Positions 11,520 to 20,554 of a stretch of 52,019 nucleotides of DNA are shown here, in pieces. The DNA is taken from positions 1 to 52,019 of the forward strand of contig CABYVH010000002.1 of the NCBI GenBank assembly GCA_902522365.1, written 5' to 3'. This stretch comes from an uncultured Pelagibacteraceae bacterium. Its GTDB lineage: Bacteria > Pseudomonadota > Alphaproteobacteria > Pelagibacterales > Pelagibacteraceae. Each line of letters starts with the position of its first letter. Positions within the stretch are counted from its first letter, which is position 1. The notes beneath the pieces were generated by a model. The model had not been told where the DNA came from and ran no database searches. It saw only the letters and a list, made by a program, of their open reading frames with translations. A program made the position numbers and the translations under genes.

Positions 11520-13283
11520 CTAATTAAATTTGTAATTCATAATATAATTACTTCCAGTAGTTGCAGTAATAAAACTACTTTCTATCCTAGGAAGTACTCT
11601 ATTAAAGAAAAATTTGGCAGTTTGGATTTTGTCCTCATAAAAATCTTTATTGCTTTCGTATTCTTTGAAGGAAACTTCTAGAACTTTTAGCCAAGCATGC
11701 CCAGTCGCAACTAAACCAAGAACTTTTAAATAGTCATTACATGCTCCACTTGCATCTTCTGGAGAATTTTTTATTTTTTCCTTCATCCAAACAGTAAATT
11801 TTGACAAAATATCAAGGTGATAGTTAAGTTGTTTTACAAAAGGTTCAGCTTTTTCGTCAGTTATTTTAATCTCGTCTTTAACCAGGTTTAGATAGTTTTC
11901 AATAATATCACCATTTTTGGTGATCAGTTTTCTGAAGACTAAGTCAGCAGCTTGAACTGAGTTTGTTCCTTCATAAATAGGAGTAATTCTGTTGTCTCTG
12001 TAGAATTGTTCAATACCTTGATCTTTCGTAAATCCATACCCTCCATGAATTTGCATTGCTTCACTTGTTATCTCCATTGCATTGTCCGTGAAGAGCGATT
12101 TAACAACTGGGGTCATTAATGAAACAAGATCTGAGGCTTCTTGTTTTATTTTTTCATCAGAATGATTTAAGCTAACTTCAATTTGTTGAGATAGCCAGAA
12201 ACTCAAGGCTCTTTGTCCCTCTATCATAGACTTCATGCTCAGAAGTGACCGTCTAATATCAACGTGATCAATAATGAAATCTGCACCATTGTTAGATTTT
12301 GAATTAAAAGCCTTACCTTGTTTTCTTTCTTTGGCATAAGTAAGAGAATTTTGGTATGCAATTTCAGAAATGCCTAATCCTTGAATCCCTACGATAATTC
12401 TTTCCAAATTCATCATTGTGAACATAGAGTTAAGGCCTTTGTTTTTAGGTCCAATCATATAACCCACAGCATCATCAAAATTTAACACGCACGTTGCAGA
12501 TCCTTTAATACCCATTTTATTTTCAATTGAACCTGTTGAAACTCCATTTCTTGGCCCAACTGATCCATCTTTATTTAAAACAAATTTAGGAACTAAAAAT
12601 AAACTGATACCTTTTGTTCCTGCTGGTGAGTCTGTTGATCGAGCTAATACTAAATGAATAATATTTTCAGTTAAATCTTGATCGCCAGAAGTAATAAAAA
12701 TTTTTTGACCACTAATTTTGTAAGTTCCATCATTTTGATATACTGCTTTAGTTTTTAGAAGACCTAAGTCTGTTCCACATACTGGTTCTGTTAAACACAT
12801 TGTGCCGCTCCATTTACCCTCAACCATTTTAGGCAAATAAGTATTTTTTATTTCATCATCAGCGTGCCTTAACAAACAGTTATATGCTCCAATAGTCAAT
12901 TCACTGTAAAGTTTAAAAGATAAGCTTGCCGATGATAACATTTCATCAAAGAAAGTACTTACTGTTTTAGGCATTCCTTGCCCACCATATTTTGGATCAC
13001 ATGATAAAGAAATCCACCCGTCTTCTATAAATTTTTGATAAGCTTCCTTATATCCTGGAGGTGTTCTAACTACGCCATTTTCTAAAACAGCTGGCGTTTC
13101 ATCTCCGCTTTTTGCAAGAGGTAAGATTAAGTTTTGAGTAATTTTTGCTGCTTCATCTAAAATATCTTTAACTAATTCTGTGTTAACTTCTTTATATTTT
13201 TCAATTTCATTATATTTTTTATTGTTCCTCAATTTATCAAAGAGAAACATCATATCATCTACTGGTGCATTATAAGTTGGCAT
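11520..13283 (-). CDS. dmdC: 3-methylmercaptopropionyl-CoA dehydrogenase
   Basis: An acyl-CoA dehydrogenase of 587 residues, with the C-terminal extension typical of DmdC and its relatives; short-chain enzymes have about 380. Visible features are MCLTEPVCGTDLG and FITSGDQDL at the flavin/substrate site, MNLERIIVGIQGLG, QIHGGYGFTKDQGIEQFYRD and YEGTNSVQA, where the catalytic base lies. In the demethylation route it makes methylthioacryloyl-CoA. It is the first of the dmdC-dmdB-dmdA set in transcription order, 26 bases after leuB. No dmdD is present here; a generic enoyl-CoA hydratase elsewhere could serve. Confidence 0.9.
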   Translation of the reverse strand: MPTYNAPVDDMMFLFDKLRNNKKYNEIEKYKEVNTELVKDILDEAAKITQNLILPLAKSGDETPAVLENGVVRTPPGYKEAYQKFIEDGWISLSCDPKYGGQGMPKTVSTFFDEMLSSASLSFKLYSELTIGAYNCLLRHADDEIKNTYLPKMVEGKWSGTMCLTEPVCGTDLGLLKTKAVYQNDGTYKISGQKIFITSGDQDLTENIIHLVLARSTDSPAGTKGISLFLVPKFVLNKDGSVGPRNGVSTGSIENKMGIKGSATCVLNFDDAVGYMIGPKNKGLNSMFTMMNLERIIVGIQGLGISEIAYQNSLTYAKERKQGKAFNSKSNNGADFIIDHVDIRRSLLSMKSMIEGQRALSFWLSQQIEVSLNHSDEKIKQEASDLVSLMTPVVKSLFTDNAMEITSEAMQIHGGYGFTKDQGIEQFYRDNRITPIYEGTNSVQAADLVFRKLITKNGDIIENYLNLVKDEIKITDEKAEPFVKQLNYHLDILSKFTVWMKEKIKNSPEDASGACNDYLKVLGLVATGHAWLKVLEVSFKEYESNKDFYEDKIQTAKFFFNRVLPRIESSFITATTGSNYIMNYKFN

Positions 13284-13309
13284 AAATATACTTTAGAATA
13301 AATGTTTAA

Positions 13310-14416
13310 TTATTGCAATTTTGAAATTATCGCATCTCCCATCACTGATGTTGATACTTCTTTCATTCCTTTAGAAATAATATCTTTAGTTCTAAGACCC
13401 TCATCAAGCACACCTTGAACAGCTTTTTCTAAACTATCTGCCTCTTTATCTAGGTCTAAAGAATATCTTAAAGCCATTGCAAAACTCAGTATTGTTGCTA
13501 TTGGATTAGCAATACCTTGACCTGCTATATCGGGTGCTGATCCATGAACTGGCTCATATAAAGATCTCATATTACCGTTTTTATCTTTTGCTCCAAGGGA
13601 CGCAGATGGCAAAAGCCCTAGAGAACCAGTCAACATTGCAGCTTCATCTGATAACATGTCACCAAAAAGATTATCTGTTACTATCACATCAAATTGTTTG
13701 GGATTTCTAACTAGCTGCATTGCACAGTTATCTGCTAGCATATGATTTAATTCTACGTCACTGTATTCTTTTTCATGAATTGCTTGAACTTCTTCTTTCC
13801 ATAATTGACCCGCCTCCATGACATTCGACTTTTCACAAGAGGTGACTTTATTATTTCTTTTTCTAGCTAGATCGAATGCAACTCGAGCTACTCTCTCAAT
13901 TTCACTAGTTGTATAGACATGAGTATTAATTCCTTTTCTTTCACCATTGTCTATTGGTTTTATCCCTCTAGGTTCACCAAAATAAATCCCACCCGTTAAT
14001 TCTCTAACAAAAAGAATATCTAAATTAGAAACAAACTCAGGCTTTAAACTTGAGGCATCAACAAGTTGTTTGAAACAAATTGCAGGTCTCAAATTTGCAA
14101 ATAATTTTAATTCTTTTCTTAATTTTAATAGAGCTCTCTCTGGTTTTTTTGAAAAATCAATATTATCCCATTTTGGTCCACCAACAGCACCCAATATTAC
14201 TGCAGCGCTTTCTTGTGCCTTGTAAAAAGCTTCATCAGTTATTGGAGTTCCATGTTTATCATAAGCAGCACCACCAACCAAATCTTGGTCAATTTCAAAA
14301 TCCAAGGATTTATTTGAGTTAAACCATTCAATTATTTTTTTGACTTCAGCAATTACCTCAGGTCCGATACCATCCCCTGGTAATAATAAAATTTTTCTTT
14401 TTTTAATTTTAATCAT
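13310..14416 (-). CDS. leuB: 3-isopropylmalate dehydrogenase
   Basis: Third step of leucine synthesis: NAD-dependent oxidation and decarboxylation of 3-isopropylmalate. The 368 residues show [35 protein letters not shown] [30 protein letters not shown], the Mg-binding [16 protein letters not shown] and [13 protein letters not shown]. It overlaps leuD by 8 bases, so the pair is probably translationally coupled. The order leuC-leuD-leuB is complete here; leuA is not in the window. Confidence 0.96.
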   Translation of the reverse strand: MIKIKKRKILLLPGDGIGPEVIAEVKKIIEWFNSNKSLDFEIDQDLVGGAAYDKHGTPITDEAFYKAQESAAVILGAVGGPKWDNIDFSKKPERALLKLRKELKLFANLRPAICFKQLVDASSLKPEFVSNLDILFVRELTGGIYFGEPRGIKPIDNGERKGINTHVYTTSEIERVARVAFDLARKRNNKVTSCEKSNVMEAGQLWKEEVQAIHEKEYSDVELNHMLADNCAMQLVRNPKQFDVIVTDNLFGDMLSDEAAMLTGSLGLLPSASLGAKDKNGNMRSLYEPVHGSAPDIAGQGIANPIATILSFAMALRYSLDLDKEADSLEKAVQGVLDEGLRTKDIISKGMKEVSTSVMGDAIISKLQ

Positions 14417-15014
14417 TTAATATCCAGGGTTTTGCTTCTTTAATTTTATTTTCGTATGAAATTATTTTTTCAGATTTTTCTAGTGATAAAGCAATGTCAT
14501 CTAATCCCTCAATTAGACATTTTTTCTTAAATTGATCTATTTCAAATTTAATTTCTTTATTACCAAAACTTATTGTTTGCTCAGGTAAATTTACAGAAAT
14601 TTCCTCTTTTCTATTCGAGTACTCTGAAATTTCTTTAATTTGATCTTCTGGAATTGCAATTGGGAGAATACCGTTCTTAAAACAGTTATTATAAAATATA
14701 TCTGCATAACTTGAACTAATTACGCAAGTTATTCCAAAATCCATTAAAGCCCAAGGAGCATGTTCTCTAGAAGAACCACATCCAAAATTCTTTCCTGCAA
14801 TCAAAATTTTAGAATTATTATATGGACTATTATTTAAAATAAAGTCATCTATCTCTTTACCACTTTGGTCATATCTCATTTCAAAAAATAGATTTTTTCC
14901 TAGTCCGGTTCTTTTTATAGTTTTTAAAAACTGTTTAGGAATTATCATGTCTGTATCTATATTGACGATAGGTAGATAAGCTGGAATACTTTTTATTGAG
15001 ATAAATTTATTCAT
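14409..15014 (-). CDS. leuD: 3-isopropylmalate dehydratase, small subunit
   Basis: Small subunit of isopropylmalate isomerase, which forms the swivelling domain. The 201 residues contain [14 protein letters not shown], the [17 protein letters not shown] segment typical of the family, and [14 protein letters not shown]. It abuts leuC with no gap and overlaps leuB by 8 bases. Confidence 0.96.
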   Translation of the reverse strand: MNKFISIKSIPAYLPIVNIDTDMIIPKQFLKTIKRTGLGKNLFFEMRYDQSGKEIDDFILNNSPYNNSKILIAGKNFGCGSSREHAPWALMDFGITCVISSSYADIFYNNCFKNGILPIAIPEDQIKEISEYSNRKEEISVNLPEQTISFGNKEIKFEIDQFKKKCLIEGLDDIALSLEKSEKIISYENKIKEAKPWILND

Positions 15015-16418
15015 TTAATTTTGGTATTTTCTAACATCATCTAAGTTTCCAGAAATTGCAGCTGCTGCAGCCATTGCTGGACTAACTAAATGTGTTCTAC
15101 CACCTCTTCCCTGCCTACCCTCAAAATTTCTATTAGAGGTAGATGCACATCTTTCTTCAGGTTTAAGTTTATCTGCGTTCATTGCTAGACACATTGAACA
15201 GCCTGGTTCTCTCCATTCGAATCCTGATTGTAAAAATATTTTATCCAGGCCCTCTTGCTCTGCTTGTTCTTTAACTAAACCAGAACCTGGGACAATCATT
15301 GCATGTACATGTGATGCAACTTTTTTATCTTTTAATATTTTAGCTGCCTCTCTTATATCTTCTATTCTCCCGTTAGTGCAGCTTCCTATAAAAACTTTAT
15401 CAATCTTAATATCTTGAATATTAGTATTTGGTTTTAATCCCATATAATTTAATGATCTGTTAATTGAATTTTTTCTATCTGGGTCAGTTTCACTTTCAGG
15501 ATTGGGAACTTTACCGTCTATTTCAACCACATCCTGGGGAGATGTTCCCCAAGTTACCATTGGTTTAATTTGAGATCCATCTAACGTTAATTCTTTATCA
15601 AAGTTTGCGTCCTTATCAGATTTCAATGTATGCCAATATTCCAAAGCTTTTTCCCAGTTTTCTCCTTTTGGTGACATTGGTTTACCTTTTAAATATTGAA
15701 ATATCTTTTCATCTGGTTGAATTAGTCCTGCTCTTGCCCCACCTTCAATCGTCATGTTGCAAATCGTCATTCTTTGTTCAACACTTAGATTAGATATAAG
15801 GTTACCAGCATACTCAATCACATAACCAGTACCACCAGCCGTTCCTATTTTTCCAATTATCTGCAGGATGACATCCTTTGATGTTACGCCAATAGGTAAT
15901 GAACCATTTACGCTAATTCTAAAGTTTTTTGATTTTTTTTGAACTAAAGTTTGTGTTGCTAAAACGTGTTCTACTTCTGAAGTTCCAATACCAAAAGCTA
16001 AAGCTCCAAATGCTCCATGAGTTGCAGTATGACTATCACCACAAACAATAATATTTCCAGGCTGTGTAAAACCTTGTTCGGGTCCTATGATATGGACAAT
16101 GCCCTGTCTTTTATCGTCCATACCAAATATCTCGACACCAAATTCCTTGCAGTTTTTGTTCAAAGTTTCAACTTGAATTCTCGAATCTTCATCTGCAATA
16201 CCTTTTGACCTATCAGTTGTAGGAACATTATGATCTGCAACTGCAAGAGTTAATTTAGGATGTCTTACTTTTCTATTTGAATTTCTTAAACCTTCAAATG
16301 CTTGAGGGCTTGTAACTTCATGAATTAAATGTCTATCTACAAACAAAAGTGATGTACCATCTGGTTGCTCATCAACAAGATGTTCATTCCAAATTTTATC
16401 GTAAGTTGTAAAAGGCAT
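15015..16418 (-). CDS. leuC: 3-isopropylmalate dehydratase, large subunit
   Basis: Aconitase-family large subunit of isopropylmalate isomerase with a [4Fe-4S] cluster. The 467 residues include the start [37 protein letters not shown] (split around the cluster Cys), [14 protein letters not shown] and [11 protein letters not shown], which give the three cluster cysteines, and [21 protein letters not shown]. It lies 11 bases downstream of rplS, so leucine genes follow a ribosomal operon directly. I see no leader peptide or attenuator between them. Confidence 0.96.
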   Translation of the reverse strand: MPFTTYDKIWNEHLVDEQPDGTSLLFVDRHLIHEVTSPQAFEGLRNSNRKVRHPKLTLAVADHNVPTTDRSKGIADEDSRIQVETLNKNCKEFGVEIFGMDDKRQGIVHIIGPEQGFTQPGNIIVCGDSHTATHGAFGALAFGIGTSEVEHVLATQTLVQKKSKNFRISVNGSLPIGVTSKDVILQIIGKIGTAGGTGYVIEYAGNLISNLSVEQRMTICNMTIEGGARAGLIQPDEKIFQYLKGKPMSPKGENWEKALEYWHTLKSDKDANFDKELTLDGSQIKPMVTWGTSPQDVVEIDGKVPNPESETDPDRKNSINRSLNYMGLKPNTNIQDIKIDKVFIGSCTNGRIEDIREAAKILKDKKVASHVHAMIVPGSGLVKEQAEQEGLDKIFLQSGFEWREPGCSMCLAMNADKLKPEERCASTSNRNFEGRQGRGGRTHLVSPAMAAAAAISGNLDDVRKYQN

Positions 16419-16429
16419 TTAGAAAAAAA

Positions 16430-16999
16430 TTATTTTTTCTGTTCTTGATTTTCTTTCGGTTCTTCTGTTTTTACAGGCTCTGCTTTAACTTCCTCTTTAG
16501 GAGCTTCTGCTTTAACTTCCTCTTTAGGAGCTTCTGCTTTAACTTCTTCTTTTGGAGCTTCTGTTTGAGGATCAGTTGATGGCATTACGTTTTCCTCAGT
16601 AACCTCATTAATCTTAGTTTCTAAATCAATACCAATCGTCTTCTTAATTTTTTCTGCTATTCTCGCGGATTTACCAGTTCTATCTCTTAGATAGTATAAT
16701 TTTGCTCTTCTTACTTTTCCTGATCTTACAACTTTTATTGTATCTACAATTGGGCTATATAATGCAAAAGTTCTTTCTACTCCCTCACCAAAAGAAATTT
16801 TTCTAACAGTAAAAGATGAATTGATGTCTCTACTCTTTTTTGCAATACATACACCTTCAAAATATTGAATTCTGTCTCTTTTACCTTCTGTTATCCTAAC
16901 CCCAACTTTAACGATGTCTCCAGGAAAAAAATCAGGATGTTTTCTCTCAGAAATAATCTTGTTTAAATTTGATCTGTTTATTTCTTCAATATTTTTCAT
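16430..16999 (-). CDS. rplS: 50S ribosomal protein L19 with repetitive acidic/basic tail
   Basis: bL19 lies at the interface of the two ribosomal subunits. The first ~120 residues are a normal L19 core: [60 protein letters not shown]. The rest, to residue 189, is a tail rich in Ala, Lys, Glu and Pro with about three PKEEVKAEA units, encoded by a 27-base tandem repeat. A typical L19 ends near residue 115-125, so the tail is an extension. The gene starts two bases after trmD; the order rpsP-trmD-rplS is the usual one (rimM is not between rpsP and trmD). Confidence 0.96.
   Translation of the reverse strand: MKNIEEINRSNLNKIISERKHPDFFPGDIVKVGVRITEGKRDRIQYFEGVCIAKKSRDINSSFTVRKISFGEGVERTFALYSPIVDTIKVVRSGKVRRAKLYYLRDRTGKSARIAEKIKKTIGIDLETKINEVTEENVMPSTDPQTEAPKEEVKAEAPKEEVKAEAPKEEVKAEPVKTEEPKENQEQKK
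16484..16564 (-). repeat. 27-base tandem repeat in the rplS tail, 3 units
   Basis: Three in-frame 27-base units at 16484-16510, 16511-16537 and 16538-16564 encode [13 protein letters not shown] nonapeptides. Units 1 and 2 are identical; unit 3 differs at a few positions. A repeat with closely related protein sequence occurs in rpsP about 1.2 kb upstream in the same operon. Confidence 0.92.
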
Positions 17000-17000
17000 T

Positions 17001-17684
17001 TTAATTTTTCTTATATTTTTGCCACAAGTCTGGTCTTCGGTCGCGTGTTATAGCCTCAGATTGGGATAAACGCCAGTCTTTAATTTTGGCGTGATCACCT
17101 GAAATTAGCACATTTGGGACCTTTTTTTCCTCCCAAACTTGAGGTTTTGTGAATTGTGGATATTCAAGAAGGCCATTCTCAAAACTCTCATCTCTTGAGG
17201 AATTAATATTACCTAGAATTCCTGGAATAAATCTTAAAATAGAGTCTGTTACTACAAATGCAGCAACCTCACCCCCTGATAATATAAAGTCACCAATGCT
17301 AATCTCCTCAATATCTCTACTTTCTAGTATTCTCTCATCTACTCCTTCGAAGTGTCCACAAATTAAATTGACTGTTTTTTCACTCGAAAACTCTCTTGCA
17401 AGTTTAGAATTAAAAACTTTTCCTCTTGGACTTAAATAAAGGGTCTTTTCTTTAGCCTTGATATTTGCATCTAAGGAATTTGCTAAAACATCTGCTTTCA
17501 TAATCATTCCATTCCCTCCACCATAAGGAGTGTCGTCAACAGTTTTATGTTTATCTAAAGCATAATCTCTTATGTTTACTGTTTCTAAATCCCATTCTTT
17601 TCCTTTCGACTTTCCAAAAAGGCCTTTACTCAAATAACCAGGAAAATATTCAGGATACAACGTAAATACTCTAGACAAAAACAT
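17001..17684 (-). CDS. trmD: tRNA (guanine-N1)-methyltransferase
   Basis: SPOUT-fold methyltransferase that makes m1G37 in tRNAs and prevents frameshifting. Motifs: [49 protein letters not shown] and the C-terminal [12 protein letters not shown] place the start at the ATG at 17684 (protein [14 protein letters not shown]..., 227 residues), four bases after the rpsP stop. The reading frame stays open a further 279 bases upstream, but that part is the rpsP tail repeat read in another frame (Lys/Gln/Leu-rich), not TrmD sequence. At 227 residues it has the family's normal length. Confidence 0.95.
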   Translation of the reverse strand: MFLSRVFTLYPEYFPGYLSKGLFGKSKGKEWDLETVNIRDYALDKHKTVDDTPYGGGNGMIMKADVLANSLDANIKAKEKTLYLSPRGKVFNSKLAREFSSEKTVNLICGHFEGVDERILESRDIEEISIGDFILSGGEVAAFVVTDSILRFIPGILGNINSSRDESFENGLLEYPQFTKPQVWEEKKVPNVLISGDHAKIKDWRLSQSEAITRDRRPDLWQKYKKN

Positions 17685-17688
17685 TATT

Positions 17689-18198
17689 CTATTTAGCTTC
17701 TTCCTTTGGAGCTTCTGTTTTAGCTTCTTCCTTTGGAGCTTCTGTTTTAGCTTCTTCCTTTGGAGCTTCTGTTTTAGCTTCTTCCTTTGGAGCTTCTGTT
17801 TTAGCTTCTTCTTTTGGAGCTTCTGTTTTAGCTTCTTCCTTTGGAGCTTCTGTTTTAGGAGCATCTGCTTTAGCTTCGCCACCCTCTTCAGTTTTCTTTC
17901 TATCTTTTTTTGGAATTGCTTTTTGAGGATTATTACCTTTTGCTGGCATAGGCATAATCTCATTTTCCCCTAATAATCTTGCAACTCTGGTTGTTGGTTG
18001 TGCCCCTTGACCCAGCCAATACTTAACTCTCTCAACATCTAATCCCATTCTTTCTTTTTTTTCTCTCGGAATTAGAGGATTAAAAAAACCTAATTTTTCT
18101 ATAAACCTTCCATCTCTTGGAAATCTACTATCAGCAACCACTATCTTATAAACTGGTCTCTTCTTAGTTCCTCCCATTGATAATCGCATTTTTAACAT
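17689..18198 (-). CDS. rpsP: 30S ribosomal protein S16 with long repetitive tail
   Basis: bS16, a small-subunit assembly protein. The first ~80 residues are a standard core: [59 protein letters not shown]. The remaining half, to residue 169, is a disordered Lys/Glu/Ala/Pro tail built from PKEEAKTEA units. Typical S16 has 80-90 residues (a longer tail is known in some alphaproteobacteria). The alternative initiator MRLSMGG at residue 4 is possible. Its stop lies four bases before the trmD start. Confidence 0.96.
   Translation of the reverse strand: MLKMRLSMGGTKKRPVYKIVVADSRFPRDGRFIEKLGFFNPLIPREKKERMGLDVERVKYWLGQGAQPTTRVARLLGENEIMPMPAKGNNPQKAIPKKDRKKTEEGGEAKADAPKTEAPKEEAKTEAPKEEAKTEAPKEEAKTEAPKEEAKTEAPKEEAKTEAPKEEAK
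17692..17853 (-). repeat. 27-base tandem repeat in the rpsP tail, 6 units
   Basis: Six head-to-tail 27-base units at 17692, 17719, 17746, 17773, 17800 and 17827 encode PKEEAKTEA nonapeptides. They are identical except for a silent C-to-T change in the fifth unit. Since the unit is a multiple of three, all copies keep the frame, and the same DNA is also open in a second frame, which causes the false upstream extension of trmD. Confidence 0.95.
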
Positions 18199-18210
18199 TT
18201 GTTCTCCTAT

Positions 18211-19569
18211 TTATTTTAATTGATTAAAAAGTTCTGGTGGTATGCCTTTATCCATCATCCCTTTTGTATTTCCTTTAGACATTTTTTTCATCATTTCTGA
18301 CATCATCTTAAATTGCTTAAGCAATTTATTGATAGTGGCTACGTCTGTTCCTGAGCCATTAGCAATTCTTTTTTTTCTAGAACCATCTATAATCTTAGGG
18401 TTTTCACGCTCTTTTTTAGTCATAGATAATATTACTGCTTCGTTTTGAGTAATTATTTTTTCATCCACTCCAGCTTGATCCATTTGAGATTTAACTTTTG
18501 AAACACCAGGCAAAAAAGACATTATACCTTCAATACCACCCATTTTTTTCATTTGTCTTAGCTGAGTAAGATAATCCTCTAACGAGAACTGACCTTTTTT
18601 TAATTTTTCCTCTGTTTTTTTTAATTTTTCTTCATCTAGATCTTCTGCAGCCTTTTCAACAAGGGAAACAATATCTCCCATACCTAAAATTCTATTGGCA
18701 ATTCTGTCTGGGTGAAAAACTTCAAAATTTTCTATCTTTTCACCAACTCCTAAAAATTTAATTGGAACATCTGCAACATATTTCATACTTAATGCTGCTC
18801 CACCTCTTCCATCACCATCTGATCTTGTAAGAATAATACCTGTCAGATTAACAGTACTTTTAAATTCTTTAGCAACATTAGCTGCTACTTGGCCAGTCAA
18901 AGAATCTGCGACAAGAATTGTTTCTGACGGATTTATAATACTTTCAATTTGTTTAATCTCACTCATCATCTGTAAATCAATTTGAGTTCTTCCAGCTGTA
19001 TCAAAGAGAATTACATCTGCTCCATTAAGGTTAGCAGCACTAATCGCTCTTCTACAAATATCTGCAGGAAGTTGATCTTTGATGACTGGAAGCGTTATTA
19101 TATTATTTTGCTCACCCAAAAGCCTTAATTGCTCTTGTGCAGCTGGTCTATAGACATCAAGACTAGCCATCATTACTTTTTTCTTTTTATTAATCTCTAA
19201 AAATCTAGCAAGTTTTGCAGTTGTAGTTGTTTTTCCTGAACCTTGAAGCCCCACAAGCATCATAGGGACTGGAGGTACCGCATTTAATTCTATTTCAGAA
19301 TTTTTATCGCCTAAAAAAGAAATTAACTCATCGTTAACAACTTTAACCACCATCTCTCCAGGTGAAGTAGATCTGACGATCTCTTGGCCAAGAGCTTTAG
19401 GTTTCACTCTATTAATAAATTCTTTTACAACTTCTAAAGATACATCAGCCTCTAATAGAGCAAGCCTAATCTCTCTCAAACCCTCATCTACTTGCTTTTC
19501 ATCAAGCGAAGGCGCCTTTTTTAAAGAAGAAAATATTTCTTCAAATTTATTTGTTAAATTTTCAAACAT
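18211..19569 (-). CDS. ffh: Signal recognition particle protein Ffh
   Basis: GTPase of the signal recognition particle, which binds SRP RNA and directs membrane-protein ribosomes to FtsY. The 452 residues contain the N domain, the GTPase motifs GLQGSGKTTTTAKLA, DVYRPAAQEQL, DTAGRTQID and GVGEKIENFEVF, then the Met-rich M domain (MGGIEGIMSFLPG, SRKKRIANGSGTDVATIN, MMSEMMKKMSKG). I start at the ATG at 19569 (MFENLTNKFEEIF), the family start; an open extension to 19650 runs through a structured intergenic element and is rejected. FtsY, its receptor, is encoded divergently about 1 kb away. Confidence 0.96.
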   Translation of the reverse strand: MFENLTNKFEEIFSSLKKAPSLDEKQVDEGLREIRLALLEADVSLEVVKEFINRVKPKALGQEIVRSTSPGEMVVKVVNDELISFLGDKNSEIELNAVPPVPMMLVGLQGSGKTTTTAKLARFLEINKKKKVMMASLDVYRPAAQEQLRLLGEQNNIITLPVIKDQLPADICRRAISAANLNGADVILFDTAGRTQIDLQMMSEIKQIESIINPSETILVADSLTGQVAANVAKEFKSTVNLTGIILTRSDGDGRGGAALSMKYVADVPIKFLGVGEKIENFEVFHPDRIANRILGMGDIVSLVEKAAEDLDEEKLKKTEEKLKKGQFSLEDYLTQLRQMKKMGGIEGIMSFLPGVSKVKSQMDQAGVDEKIITQNEAVILSMTKKERENPKIIDGSRKKRIANGSGTDVATINKLLKQFKMMSEMMKKMSKGNTKGMMDKGIPPELFNQLK

Positions 19570-19585
19570 AATCACATCCAGCAAG

Positions 19586-19678
19586 TATCGCACCAGTGGG
19601 CGAACTCTCGCTGACTGGTGTCGATCTCTTTGTTGCCAAAGACACCGCAAATTGCTGTATTTTGCGGAAACGGCGATA
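19586..19678 (-). ncRNA. Predicted four-way-junction RNA upstream of ffh
   Basis: In minus-strand sense, the closing helix pairs UAUCGC (19678-19673) with GCGAUA (19591-19586). Inside are three adjacent hairpins: CCGCAAA/UUUGCGG (19667-19661 with 19651-19645); UGUC/GACA (19644-19641 with 19622-19619) leading into a UUUG-GCAA-CAAA stem with a GNRA-type tetraloop; and CCAGU/ACUGG (19618-19614 with 19597-19593) with an inner GCGA/UCGC stem. The helices abut almost without linkers. The element is clearly richer in GC than its surroundings and ends 16 bases before the ffh start, so a leader of ffh is the simplest reading. It lacks the conserved SRP RNA motif. An RNA motif associated with ffh has, I believe, been published from computational screens; I cannot confirm that it is this one. 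Confidence 0.6.
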
Positions 19679-19679
19679 A

Positions 19680-19705
19680 ACTATAATAGAGGTTCAAAAT
19701 GTCAA
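19680..19705 (-). promoter_or_regulatory. Candidate promoter for ffh operon and its leader RNA
   Basis: On the minus strand TTGACA (19705-19700) precedes TATTATAGT (19688-19680). The spacing to TATAGT is 14 bases; using the overlapping TTATTG (19708-19703) it is 17. Transcription from here would begin at about the first base of the structured RNA. A TATAAT on the plus strand (19682-19687) overlaps it and could serve dapF. The spacing ambiguity keeps confidence low. Confidence 0.4.
19682..19687 (+). promoter_or_regulatory. Candidate -10 box for dapF-ftsY
   Basis: A perfect TATAAT hexamer 43 bases upstream of the dapF start. No good -35 hexamer is seen at the usual spacing, where the structured-RNA sequence lies. 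It overlaps the proposed ffh promoter on the other strand, so the two transcripts would start back to back. Confidence 0.35.
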
Positions 19706-19729
19706 TAAATAAGTTAAATACTGAAGTAT

Positions 19730-20554
19730 ATGGAATTTAAAGCTTTTAAAATGGATGGTCTTGGCAATGATTTTGTAATTATTGACCAAAGACAAAAAAA
19801 TATAGAATTAAGCAAAAACCAAATTGTTAAGATTTGTGATAGAGATTTTGTTGGTTGTGACCAACTAATCTATATTAACAAAAGTAATGATACTGATGCT
19901 GAACTAGTATTTTATAATTCTGATGGCTCTGGGTCAGATGCATGTGGAAATGGCACAAGATGTGTTGCGTACTTACTATCAAAAGAAAAAAACAAAAAAA
20001 GTATAAACCTTCGAGTAGCATCAAAACAGTTAAATTCAAACCTACTTGATGATGGTCAAGTTGAAACAATAATTGGTGTACCAAAAACTAATTGGAAAGA
20101 AATTCCTTTATCTGAAAATCTAAATACTAAAAATTTAGGTATAAGTATAAGGGATAAAAACAACCAAGAAATATCTGGTGGTATTGCTGTAAATGTAGGT
20201 AATCCTCATACTATTTTCTTTGTTAATGAAATAGAAAATTTTAATATAGAAAAAATTGGACCTGAGATTGAAAATCATGAATTATTTCCAGAAAAATGTA
20301 ATTTAACACTCGCACAAAAAATAAATAAAAATTATTATAAAGTTAGAGTTTGGGAAAGAGGTGCAGGCTTAACAAAAGCATGTGGGACCGCTGCTTGTGC
20401 AACAGCAGTAGCAGCAAATTTAGAAAATTTAGAAAATTCTAGAACTGAAATTGAATTTAGTTTAGGTAAATTAGTAATTTCTATTGACGAAAATCAACAA
20501 ATTCATATGAAAGGTCCAGTGTCTAGTATCAAAGAAATAGACATAAATATCTAA
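19730..20554 (+). CDS. dapF: Diaminopimelate epimerase
   Basis: Converts LL- to meso-diaminopimelate for peptidoglycan and lysine. The 274 residues begin with FKMDGLGNDFVIID and have both active-site cysteines: SDACGNGTRCVAY in the first half and KACGTAACATAVA in the second. Both halves of the two-domain fold are complete. Its TAA stop overlaps the ftsY start by one base. Many relatives have a tRNA-modifying methylthiotransferase between dapF and ftsY; here there is none. Confidence 0.96.
   Translation: MEFKAFKMDGLGNDFVIIDQRQKNIELSKNQIVKICDRDFVGCDQLIYINKSNDTDAELVFYNSDGSGSDACGNGTRCVAYLLSKEKNKKSINLRVASKQLNSNLLDDGQVETIIGVPKTNWKEIPLSENLNTKNLGISIRDKNNQEISGGIAVNVGNPHTIFFVNEIENFNIEKIGPEIENHELFPEKCNLTLAQKINKNYYKVRVWERGAGLTKACGTAACATAVAANLENLENSRTEIEFSLGKLVISIDENQQIHMKGPVSSIKEIDINI

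Noticed and set aside
17685..17963. N-terminal extension of trmD to 320 residues
   Set aside because: The extension is the rpsP repeat DNA read in another frame; TrmD family sequence begins at the ATG at 17684.
19570..19650. N-terminal extension of ffh by 27 codons
   Set aside because: It runs through the structured intergenic element and does not resemble Ffh; MFENLTNKFEEIF at 19569 is the family start.
19586..19678. SRP (4.5S) RNA gene next to ffh
   Set aside because: The conserved GGAAGGAAGCA-type tip and single long hairpin of SRP RNA are absent; the element is a multi-branched fold.
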